In this document: positions 41,116 to 48,608 of the stretch, piece by piece
Numbering within the stretch: the first letter of the stretch is position 1
How the letters are laid out: every line of letters starts with the position of its first letter
Source: Herbidospora yilanensis
Lineage (GTDB): Bacteria > Actinomycetota > Actinomycetes > Streptosporangiales > Streptosporangiaceae
Direction of reading: 5' to 3'
NCBI RefSeq assembly: GCF_001570565.1
Contig: NZ_BBXE01000018.1
Coordinates: 124,001 to 188,000 of the forward strand
Length of the DNA stretch: 64,000 bases
Position numbers and translations under genes: made by a program
Notes under the pieces: generated by a model
The model's database searches: none
Seen by the model: only the letters and a program-made list of their open reading frames with translations
Told to the model about the DNA's origin: nothing

Positions 41116-41918
41116 CGCAGGTCGCCGATCGCCACCGGCACCATGTCCTGGTAGTCCTGGTTCTCGCCGCCCATGGCCCACACGAAGGCGTAGCTGCGGG
41201 TGCCGAACCCGCAGTGGACCGACCACGGCGGCGAGACGACCGCCTCGCGGTCGGCCACCACCAGATGGCGCGTCTGCGACGGTTCGCCCATCAGGTGGAC
41301 GACGCGGTCGTCGGGGCCGAGGTCGAAGTAGAGGTAGGCCTCGGTGCGGCGGTGGTGGGTGTGGCAGGGCATGGTGTTCCACATGCTGCCGGGGGCCAGC
41401 ACCGTCACTCCGAGCACGAGCTGGCAACTCCGGATGCCGGCCTCGTGGATGTGCTTGTGGACGACCCGCTCGTTGGCGCCCTCCGGGCCGCCGAGGGCGA
41501 CCTGCTCGGGGTCCTTCGAGAGGGCGGTCGGGTGGCTCGTGTGGGCGGTCGTGGAGACCAGGTAGTAGGCGCCGCCCTCGAACGTCACGTCGAGAGCGCC
41601 TCGGCCGACATAGAGGACGTCCCGGGTGCCCAGCTCGAACACCGAACCGTCGACCGTCACCATGCCGGGCCGGCCGACGTTGACCACGCCCAGCTCACGG
41701 CGTTCGAGGAAGGTCGCGGAACCCAGCGCCGACGGGTTCGGCAACGCCAGGGGCCCGGCGGCCGGGAGCACGCCGCCGAGCACGAGCCGGTCCTCGTGGG
41801 AGTAGAGCAGCCGGACCTCTCCCGGCCGGAACAGCCCGCCGGCCAGGAACCGCGCCCGGAGCTGCTCGTTCGTCATGCCGGGGATCTGGTCGGGTGCGGT
41901 GGCGTGCCGGACGTCCAT
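41112..41918 (-). CDS. kduI: 5-dehydro-4-deoxy-D-glucuronate isomerase KduI
   Basis: A 268-residue cupin-fold isomerase. Zinc ligands are visible: His186 and His188 in PCHTHHRRTEAYLYF, Glu193, and His235 in VHCGFGTRSYAFVWAMGGEN. It converts 4-deoxy-5-ketouronate, formed from unsaturated galacturonate after pectate lyase, to 2,5-diketo-3-deoxygluconate. It is the first gene of kduI-kduD-iclR, with an IclR site 31 bp upstream of the ATG. Confidence 0.93.
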   Translation of the reverse strand: MDVRHATAPDQIPGMTNEQLRARFLAGGLFRPGEVRLLYSHEDRLVLGGVLPAAGPLALPNPSALGSATFLERRELGVVNVGRPGMVTVDGSVFELGTRDVLYVGRGALDVTFEGGAYYLVSTTAHTSHPTALSKDPEQVALGGPEGANERVVHKHIHEAGIRSCQLVLGVTVLAPGSMWNTMPCHTHHRRTEAYLYFDLGPDDRVVHLMGEPSQTRHLVVADREAVVSPPWSVHCGFGTRSYAFVWAMGGENQDYQDMVPVAIGDLR

Positions 41919-41948
41919 CTCTCAACCCTCCCATAAGACGGAACTGCG

Positions 41949-41964
41949 TACCGCTACATAGAAC
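41949..41964 (+). promoter_or_regulatory. Candidate IclR operator (kduI promoter)
   Basis: TACCGCTACATAGAAC, matching the consensus at 14 of 16 positions in its core and right half. It lies in the 49-bp gap between the galM stop and the kduI start. Confidence 0.65.
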
Positions 41965-41967
41965 AGT

Positions 41968-42921
41968 CTAACGCATGGGGAAACGATACTCCGTCCACGA
42001 CCGGAACTCCTCGCCCGGCCGGAGCACGACCGGCGGGAAGCCCGGCTGGTTCGGCGAGTCGGGGAAGTGCTGGGTCTCCAGGCAGAGCCCGGCGTGGGGG
42101 CCGTAGGGGGTGAGCTCGGGGGAGAGCATGCCGCCGGCGTAGAACTGCACGCCCGGCTGGTCGGTGGCCACCTCCATCACCCGGTCGCCGCACTCGACCC
42201 GCATCAGCCCGCCGGGGTTGAGCACGTAGTTGTGGTCGTACGCGCCCCCCATCCGCGCGCCGACCGCCACGGGTGAGCGGAAGTCGAACGGGGTGCCCTC
42301 GACCGGGGCCAGCTCCCCCGTGGGGATCTTGTGCTCGTCGACCGGGGTGTAGGCGTCGGCGTCGATCGTCACCACGTGGCCGAGCACGTCGCCGCCCCCG
42401 GCCAGGTTGAAGTAGCTGTGGTTGGTCAGGTTGAGCACGGTCGGGGCGTCGGTGACGGCGGCGTAGTCGATGCGGAGGGCGCGGGCGGCCGGGGTGGCGG
42501 CCAGGGTGTAGGTGACCGCGACCGACAGGGTGCCGGGATAGCCCTCCTCGCCGTCGGGGCTGACGCGGCGCAGGGTGATCGAGCCGGGCGACGGCTCGGC
42601 CGACCAGACCCGTTTGTCGAACCCGCGCACGCCCCCGTGCAGGGCGGCCGTGCCGTTGTTGCGCGCCAGCCGGTAGGTCGTGCCGTCGAGGTCGAAGCAG
42701 CCGCCGGCGATGCGGTTGCCGTAGCGGCCGACGACCGCGCCGAAGTAGCGGCTGCGGGTCAGGTAGTCGCCGAGGGTGTCGCAGCCCAGCACGACGTCGA
42801 CGCCGTCGACCTCCAGCGACTGGATCACGCAGCCGTAGGTGAGGACCGCGGCGGTCAGCCCGCCGCCGGTCAGGACATGCCGTTCGACCTTCTCGCCGTC
42901 AGGGGTCTGCCCGAAGTTCAT
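41968..42921 (-). CDS. galM: Aldose 1-epimerase (galactose mutarotase)
   Basis: A 317-residue mutarotase. The catalytic His is in NLTNHSYFNLAG and the catalytic Glu in GLCLETQHFPDSPN; GRYGNRIAGG and NNGTAALHGG are also present. It interconverts anomers of galactose or a related sugar released from pectin side chains. The start overlaps the 3' end of the lacI-type gene by 23 bp, so it is probably co-transcribed with it. Confidence 0.93.
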   Translation of the reverse strand: MNFGQTPDGEKVERHVLTGGGLTAAVLTYGCVIQSLEVDGVDVVLGCDTLGDYLTRSRYFGAVVGRYGNRIAGGCFDLDGTTYRLARNNGTAALHGGVRGFDKRVWSAEPSPGSITLRRVSPDGEEGYPGTLSVAVTYTLAATPAARALRIDYAAVTDAPTVLNLTNHSYFNLAGGGDVLGHVVTIDADAYTPVDEHKIPTGELAPVEGTPFDFRSPVAVGARMGGAYDHNYVLNPGGLMRVECGDRVMEVATDQPGVQFYAGGMLSPELTPYGPHAGLCLETQHFPDSPNQPGFPPVVLRPGEEFRSWTEYRFPMR

Positions 42922-43894
42922 GCCTCACCGGTCCCGTCGAGTCGCGGATGATCAGGTTGGTGGCCAGGGTGGCGAGCGCCGGAGTGGCCGTCTCCCCCGC
43001 GCCGACGAGCTGGAGCAGCAGATCGACGGCGGTACGCCCGGCGGCCTCGGCGGGCATGGCGACCGTGGTCAGCTTGGGCCGGCTGACGCGCCCGGCCACG
43101 ATGTCGTCTATGCCGACCACGCTGACCCGGCCGGGCACCTCGACGCCGAGCGCCGTCAAGCCCTCGACCAGGCCGATCGCCATCAGGTCGTTGTAGGCCA
43201 GCACCCCCGTCACGTCGGCCGACGCGACCGCCTCGGCCAGCGCCAGGCCGCCGTGCTCGGTCGGGGAGTTGGGGCCGAAGACGGTCAGGTCGATGCCGGG
43301 CACCGCGCGGGCCGCGTCGGTGATCTCCCTCGACGTCCACGACCCGGCCGGGCCGGCCAGCAGGGCGATCCGGCGGTGGCCGAGCGACACCAGGTGGCCG
43401 ATGGCCTCGCGGGCGCCGCTGCCGACGTCCATCAGGACGTTGGACATGCCCTTCATCCGCCGGTTGACCACCACGAACGGCACGTCCTCGCGGAGCTTCT
43501 CGATGACCCGGTTGGACAGACGCGGGGAGCACAGCAACACGCCGTCGACCTGTTTGGCCAGCGTCTGGATGAGCTCCTCCTCGACCTGCGGGTCTTCGTC
43601 GGTGTCGGCGACGAACACGTGGTAGTCGCGGGTCCGGGCGTGGGCCTGGGCGCCCTTGATCAGGTGGGAGAAGAACGGGTTGGCGATGTCGGCCACGATC
43701 AGGCCGAGGTTGTGGGTGCGCCCGGTGGTCAGGGCGCGCGCGGCCCGGTTGGGCCGGTAGCCGAGATCCTCCGCCGCCGCCAGGACCCTGTTCCTGGTCT
43801 CGGTGTTGACCAGGTGCGGCGCCGAGAACGTGCGCGAGACGGTCGACACATGTACCCCGGACGCCTGCGCCACGTCACGGATCGTCGCTGCCAC
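42899..43894 (-). CDS. LacI-family transcriptional regulator
   Basis: A 331-residue LacI protein: N-terminal HTH (TIRDVAQASGVHVSTVSRTFS), hinge helix NRAARALTTGRT, and a periplasmic-binding-protein-like sensor domain. It is divergent from the ABC-uronate operon; two symmetric TGCAA(A/C)CGGTTGCA sites in the gap are its likely operators. The inducer is probably a pectin-derived sugar. Confidence 0.92.
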   Translation of the reverse strand: MAATIRDVAQASGVHVSTVSRTFSAPHLVNTETRNRVLAAAEDLGYRPNRAARALTTGRTHNLGLIVADIANPFFSHLIKGAQAHARTRDYHVFVADTDEDPQVEEELIQTLAKQVDGVLLCSPRLSNRVIEKLREDVPFVVVNRRMKGMSNVLMDVGSGAREAIGHLVSLGHRRIALLAGPAGSWTSREITDAARAVPGIDLTVFGPNSPTEHGGLALAEAVASADVTGVLAYNDLMAIGLVEGLTALGVEVPGRVSVVGIDDIVAGRVSRPKLTTVAMPAEAAGRTAVDLLLQLVGAGETATPALATLATNLIIRDSTGPVRHELRADP

Positions 43895-43928
43895 GGAGCT
43901 CCTCCCCTTCGTACCTGTCGAAGATTAA

Positions 43929-43942
43929 TGCAAACGGTTGCA
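43929..43942. promoter_or_regulatory. LacI-type operator 1
   Basis: TGCAAACGGTTGCA, a near-perfect palindrome with the central CG typical of LacI-family sites, 35 bp upstream of the lacI-type start. Confidence 0.82.
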
Positions 43943-44014
43943 GCAGTGTCAAGACGGAAAGTCCTTTTCCAAATTGACCCCTTGACGTTTCTGGCGAGTG
44001 AAGGGAATGTTTCG

Positions 44015-44028
44015 TGCAACCGGTTGCA
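44015..44028. promoter_or_regulatory. LacI-type operator 2
   Basis: TGCAACCGGTTGCA, a perfect 14-bp palindrome, 42 bp before the permease start and 86 bp (about eight turns) from operator 1, suitable for looping. Confidence 0.85.
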
Positions 44029-44069
44029 GTCTCGCTCCCCCACAGGCCCCTCGTTAAGGAGTCACGGCC

Positions 44070-44948
44070 ATGCGTGTCGCACGGTCGCGCACCCCCTATG
44101 TCCTGATCGCCCCCGCGGTGATCGCGATGCTCGGGTTCCTCGTCTACCCGATGGGCAGCGTGATCTATTACAGCCTGCAGCACTACGACGTCACCCAGCC
44201 CTGGGACAACGGGTTCGCCGGCCTGGAGAACTTCCGCGTCCTGCTGTTCGAGGACCCGCTCTTCTGGCAGAGCCTCGGTTTCAGCGTGAAGTGGGTGGTC
44301 GTCGAGGTCGTGCTGCAGTTGCTCTTCGGGCTGGCGCTGGCCCTGATCGTCAATGAGACGTTCATCGGCCGCGCGGTCTCCCGGGCGCTCGTGTTCTCAC
44401 CCTGGGCGGTGTCGGGGGTGCTCACGACCGGGATCTGGATCCTGCTCTACAACCCCTCGACCGGGATCTTCCGCTACCTCGCCGACATCGGCATCGGCGG
44501 CTACGACACCGCGCCGCTGGCCGACCCGTCGACGGTGTTCGCGGCGGCGGTGGTCGCGGAGTTGTGGCGCGGGGTGCCGTTCTTCGCGATCCTGCTGCTC
44601 GCCGACCTGCAAACGGTCTCAGGCGAGCTGTACGAGGCCGCGTCGGTCGACGGCGCCAGCCGGATCCGGCGGTTCGTGCACATCACGCTGCCGCACCTCA
44701 AGGACGCGATCATCCTGTCCACCCTGCTCCGCGCGGTGTGGGAGTTCAACAACGTCGACCTGCTCTACACGCTGACCGGCGGCGGTCCCGCCCACCAGAC
44801 GACGACCCTGCCGCTCTACGTGGCCGCCAAGGCCGTCCAGTCGCACGACTTCGGCTACGGCTCGGCGCTGACCACGGCCGCGTTCCTGGTGCTGACCTTC
44901 TTCTCGATCGCCTATCTGAGGCTGAGCAAGTTCGGAGCCCGCTCGTGA
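44070..44948 (+). CDS. ABC sugar transporter permease, MalF-type
   Basis: A 292-residue permease with six membrane segments and the EAA loop EAASVDGASRIRRFVHITLP. ATG with AAGGAG upstream. First gene of a seven-gene operon that ends with its own binding lipoprotein at 50572; no ATPase gene, as is common when MsiK serves several importers. It probably takes up oligogalacturonides or rhamnogalacturonan fragments. Confidence 0.9.
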   Translation: MRVARSRTPYVLIAPAVIAMLGFLVYPMGSVIYYSLQHYDVTQPWDNGFAGLENFRVLLFEDPLFWQSLGFSVKWVVVEVVLQLLFGLALALIVNETFIGRAVSRALVFSPWAVSGVLTTGIWILLYNPSTGIFRYLADIGIGGYDTAPLADPSTVFAAAVVAELWRGVPFFAILLLADLQTVSGELYEAASVDGASRIRRFVHITLPHLKDAIILSTLLRAVWEFNNVDLLYTLTGGGPAHQTTTLPLYVAAKAVQSHDFGYGSALTTAAFLVLTFFSIAYLRLSKFGARS

Positions 44949-45814
44949 CCACGACCTTGATCCGGCCTGTCGCGAAAGCGGCGCCGCCGATCACCAGAAA
45001 ACCCGCGAACCGGGTGAGCCGCTGGCAGATCTACCTGCCGCTGGGCCTCTACCTGCTGTTCACGCTGGTCCCCTTCTACTGGATGGTGGTCTTCGCGTTC
45101 CGGCCGCGCGGTTCGGACTCGCTGCTGCCGTGGCCGGTCACGCTCGACAACTTCGAGCACGTGTGGACCGGCATGGGGTTCTCGGTCTTCTTCCAGAACT
45201 CGCTGCTGGTGGGCGTGGCCTCGCTCATCTCGACCACGGTGATCGCCCTGGCCGGCGGCTACGCCCTGGCCCGCTACGACTTCCGGGGCCGGCAGGCGTT
45301 CCTGGTCGGCATGCTCTGCACCCAGTTCATCCCGGGCGCGATGATGCTGATCCCGCTGTTCGAGATCTTCCGGACGCTCGGGCTGGTCAACTCGCTGTGG
45401 GCGCTGGTGATCGCCGAGACCGTCTTCCAGCTTCCGCTGTCGCTCATCCTGATCAGCGGATTCGTCAAGAACATCCCGATCGAGCTCGAACAGGCGGCCT
45501 GGGTCGACGGCTGCTCGCGGCTGCGCGGCTTCTTCGCGGTCGTGCTCCCGATGTTGCGGCCCGCGCTCGTCGCGGTCGGGTCGTTCGCGTTCATCCACTC
45601 CTGGAACAACTTCCTCTTCGCGCTGATGTTCGTGAACGAACAGGACAAGTTCACCCTGCCGGTCGGCCTGGCCTTCACGATCGGCGAGTTCAGCGCCGAC
45701 TTCGGGGCGCTGGCCGCCGGCGGCGTGGTCGCGGCGGTGCCGGTCGTGCTCGTCTTCGCGGTCATCCAGCGCTATCTCGTGCAGGGCCTGTCGGCGGGGG
45801 CGGTGAAGGGCTGA
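44945..45814 (+). CDS. ABC sugar transporter permease, MalG-type
   Basis: A 289-residue permease with six membrane segments and EAA loop EQAAWVDGCSRLRGFFAVVLP. GTG at 44945 overlaps the previous stop by 4 bp. The stop overlaps the next ATG by one base. The longer open frame from 44564 lies within the previous gene. Confidence 0.9.
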   Translation: MTTTLIRPVAKAAPPITRKPANRVSRWQIYLPLGLYLLFTLVPFYWMVVFAFRPRGSDSLLPWPVTLDNFEHVWTGMGFSVFFQNSLLVGVASLISTTVIALAGGYALARYDFRGRQAFLVGMLCTQFIPGAMMLIPLFEIFRTLGLVNSLWALVIAETVFQLPLSLILISGFVKNIPIELEQAAWVDGCSRLRGFFAVVLPMLRPALVAVGSFAFIHSWNNFLFALMFVNEQDKFTLPVGLAFTIGEFSADFGALAAGGVVAAVPVVLVFAVIQRYLVQGLSAGAVKG

Positions 45815-46698
45815 TGAGAGTACTGGTCACGGGCAGCGCCGGACGGTTCGGGCGCAGTGTGGTGACGGCGCTGGCCGACGCGGGCCACGAGGTGGTCGGC
45901 ATCGACACGGTCGCGGGCACTCCCCCGCAGGCCGTGTGGTTGCCGGCCGACCTGACCGATCCGGGTGAGGCGTTCGGGGTGATGAGCCGGTTCCGGCCCG
46001 ACGCCGTCGTCCACCTCGCCGCCGTCGCGACGCCGTTCTCCCGTACGGACGGGCTGACCTTCCGGGTCAACACGCAACTGGCCTTCAACGTCTGCGACGC
46101 GGCGACGGCGCTCGGCGTCGGGCGGGTGGTCGTGGCCTCCAGCCCGACCGTCATCGGCTACGGCTCGCCCCAGGGGTGGACGCCCTCGTATCTGCCGATC
46201 GACGAGGACCATCCGACGCGGCCGTGGAACGCCTACGCGGTGTCCAAGCTCGTGGCCGAGCAGGTCATGGCCTCGTTCGCGCGGTCGGGCGCCGACACCC
46301 ACTTCGCGGCGGTGCGGCCCTGCTTCGTGGTCGCCCCCGAGGAGTGGGAGGGCGCGCCGACGCAGTCGGGGCACACGATCAGGGAGCGGCTCGACCGGCC
46401 CGGCGTCGCCGGGGTGTCGCTGTTCAACTACGTCGACGCGCGCGACGCCTCCGACCTGGTGCTGACCCTCGTCGACCGGATGCACGAGGTGCCCAGCGGC
46501 GAGGTGTTCTTCGCCGGGGCACCCGACGCGCTGGCCAGGGAGCCGCTGGCCGACCTGCTTCCCCGGGTGATCCCGTCTACGGCCGGCCACGCCGCCGCGC
46601 TGACGGGCACCTCCCCCGCGTTCTCCGCGGCCAAGGCCGGGCGGCTGCTCGGCTGGCAGGCCAAGCGGAGCTGGCGTACCGAGATGGGAGACATCTGA
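45814..46698 (+). CDS. NAD-dependent epimerase/dehydratase-family protein, probable uronate dehydrogenase
   Basis: A 294-residue extended SDR: GSAGRFG cofactor motif, DAVVHLAAVA, a Ser-rich VVASSPTVIGYG and the catalytic YAVSK. The VASS-IGY region and gene context (KdgD-like and lactone-handling genes directly downstream) fit uronate dehydrogenase, which oxidises galacturonate to galactarolactone, although the sequence could also be a sugar epimerase. Starts one base into the permease stop (TGATG). Confidence 0.68.
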   Translation: MRVLVTGSAGRFGRSVVTALADAGHEVVGIDTVAGTPPQAVWLPADLTDPGEAFGVMSRFRPDAVVHLAAVATPFSRTDGLTFRVNTQLAFNVCDAATALGVGRVVVASSPTVIGYGSPQGWTPSYLPIDEDHPTRPWNAYAVSKLVAEQVMASFARSGADTHFAAVRPCFVVAPEEWEGAPTQSGHTIRERLDRPGVAGVSLFNYVDARDASDLVLTLVDRMHEVPSGEVFFAGAPDALAREPLADLLPRVIPSTAGHAAALTGTSPAFSAAKAGRLLGWQAKRSWRTEMGDI

Positions 46699-47553
46699 AT
46701 GGACCTCAGCGGGGTTCTCTTCTTCCCCGTCACCCCCTTCGACGCCGATGGCCGGGTGGCGGAGGGCGTGCTGGCCGAACACGTGCGCGGCGGCCTGGCC
46801 CACGGGCCGGGCGCGGTGTTCGCGGCCTGCGGCACCGGCGAGTTCTCCTCCCTGTCCGAGGAGGAGCACGCGCGGGTCGTCGCGGTCGCCGCCGAGCAGA
46901 CGGCCGGGCGGGTGCCGCTCTTCGCCGGGGCCGGCGGGCCGCTCGGGGCCGCGCTCCGGCACGCCCGCACCGCGCGGGAGGCCGGGGCCGACGGGGTGCT
47001 GCTGCTGCCGCCCGCCGGCCGGGGCCCCCGCTACGCCGACTACGTGCGGGCGGTCGCGGCCGAGGGGGTGCCCGTCATTCTCTACGCGCGCGACCACCTG
47101 GTGTTGTCTCCGCGGGAGGTGCTGACGCTGGCCGGCATCCCGGGCGTCGTCGGGCTGAAGGACGGCGTCGGGGACATCGACCTGACGCAACGGATCGTGC
47201 GGGCGATGGACGGGCGCGACTTCACCTTCTTCAACGGGTTGCCGACGGCCGAGCTGACCATGCCGGCCTACCGGGCGATCGGGGTCGGCCTGTACTCCTC
47301 GGCCGTGTTCGCGTTCGCGCCGGAGATCGCCGTGGCGTACCGGCAGGGGAACGAGCGGCTGCTCTCGGAGTTCTACGTGCCCCTCGTGGAGCTCAGGTCC
47401 AAGGTCCCCGGGTACGCCGTCTCGCTGGTCAAGGCGGGGGTGCGGCTGCGCGGGCTCGACGCCGGGCCGGTCCGGCCGCCGCTGGCCGACCTCGCGCCCG
47501 ACCATCTGGCCGAGCTCGACCGCCTCATCAAGATCGGGCTTGAGCTGACATGA
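46699..47553 (+). CDS. DHDPS-family dehydratase, probable 5-dehydro-4-deoxyglucarate dehydratase (KdgD)
   Basis: A 284-residue class I aldolase-fold enzyme. It opens with SGVLFFPVTPFD, the KdgD-type version of the family start; the GTGEFSSL loop replaces the GTTGE loop, Tyr129 sits in ILYARD and the Schiff-base Lys154 in GLKDGVGD. KdgD converts 5-keto-4-deoxyglucarate to alpha-ketoglutarate semialdehyde with loss of water and CO2. Abuts the upstream gene and overlaps the next by 4 bp. Confidence 0.85.
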   Translation: MDLSGVLFFPVTPFDADGRVAEGVLAEHVRGGLAHGPGAVFAACGTGEFSSLSEEEHARVVAVAAEQTAGRVPLFAGAGGPLGAALRHARTAREAGADGVLLLPPAGRGPRYADYVRAVAAEGVPVILYARDHLVLSPREVLTLAGIPGVVGLKDGVGDIDLTQRIVRAMDGRDFTFFNGLPTAELTMPAYRAIGVGLYSSAVFAFAPEIAVAYRQGNERLLSEFYVPLVELRSKVPGYAVSLVKAGVRLRGLDAGPVRPPLADLAPDHLAELDRLIKIGLELT

Positions 47554-48608
47554 CGCGGATCGCGGGCCTGCACACGCTCCCGCTGCGGGCGGACCTGCCC
47601 CGGCCGTGGGGGCCCGACGTGCCGTACAACCACGTGATCGCCTGCACGCTCGTCCTCGACGACGGGCGGACCGGCACCGGCTTCTCCTGGACCCCCTCGA
47701 TCGGGGCGGCGGCGGTGACCGCCCTGCTCGACCACGACATCGCCGCGTTCGTGAAAGGGCTGCCGGCGCACCCGGAGGTCGTCTGGGACCACCTGTGGCG
47801 GCATCTGCGCGAAGCGGGCGGCGGCGGTGTCACGACCATCGCGATGGCGGCGGTGGACATCGCGTTGTGGGACCTCAGGGCCTCGGCCGACGGCCTCGGG
47901 CTCGCCGACGCGATCGGCCGCCGCCGCGACACCGTGCCGGTCTACGCGAGCGGGGTGAACCGGCACTACCCGCTCGACGAGCTCGTCGAGCAGGCCCGGC
48001 GCTGGATCGGCTATCCCGCCGTGAAGATCAAGGTGGGCCGCGACGACGACGTCGAGCGGGTGGCCGCCGTGCGGGAGGTCCTCGGGCCCGGCACCCTGCT
48101 GATGGTCGACGCCAACCAGCGCTGGGACCTCTTCCGGGCCCGCACGATGATCCGCGAGCTGGAGCCCTTCGGGCTCACCTGGGTCGAGGAGCCGCTGCCC
48201 GCCGACGACCTGCACGGGCTGCGGCGGCTGCGCGAGTCGGTGGACGTGCCCATCGCCGCCGGCGAGAGCCTTTACACGGTCCACGACTTCCGCGCCCTGC
48301 TGGAGGCGGTCGACGTCGTGCAGCCCAACGTCGTCAGGGTCGGCGGCGTCACCCCGCTGCTGCGGATCGCCGAACTGGCCCGCGTCCACGGTGTGCCCAC
48401 CTTCCCGCACCTGCTGCCGGACCTGTCCGCGCAGCTCGCCCTGGCGCTCCCGCTGCCGTGCATGGTCGAGGACGTCGAGGACGCGTCCCTGGCCGCGCTC
48501 GGTCTCCTCGACGGGCCGCCGCCGGTCGAACTCGGCCCCGGCGGAGTGCGGGTCGGCGCCCACTTAGGTCATGGCCTGCGTTTTCCCACCCTGGAGGGCC
48601 GATCATGA
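47550..48608 (+). CDS. Enolase-superfamily enzyme, probable galactarolactone isomerase or sugar-acid dehydratase
   Basis: A 352-residue mandelate-racemase/muconate-lactonizing-type protein. Catalytic KxK is Lys159 and Lys161 (AVKIKVG); metal ligands are Asp187 (VDANQ), Glu213 (VEEPL) and Glu239 (AAGES); His287 in FPHLLP is the opposite base. In the oxidative uronate pathway such an enzyme feeds KdgD from galactarolactone or glucarate. Substrate specificity cannot be read from motifs; context supports this role. Confidence 0.8.
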   Translation: MTRIAGLHTLPLRADLPRPWGPDVPYNHVIACTLVLDDGRTGTGFSWTPSIGAAAVTALLDHDIAAFVKGLPAHPEVVWDHLWRHLREAGGGGVTTIAMAAVDIALWDLRASADGLGLADAIGRRRDTVPVYASGVNRHYPLDELVEQARRWIGYPAVKIKVGRDDDVERVAAVREVLGPGTLLMVDANQRWDLFRARTMIRELEPFGLTWVEEPLPADDLHGLRRLRESVDVPIAAGESLYTVHDFRALLEAVDVVQPNVVRVGGVTPLLRIAELARVHGVPTFPHLLPDLSAQLALALPLPCMVEDVEDASLAALGLLDGPPPVELGPGGVRVGAHLGHGLRFPTLEGRS

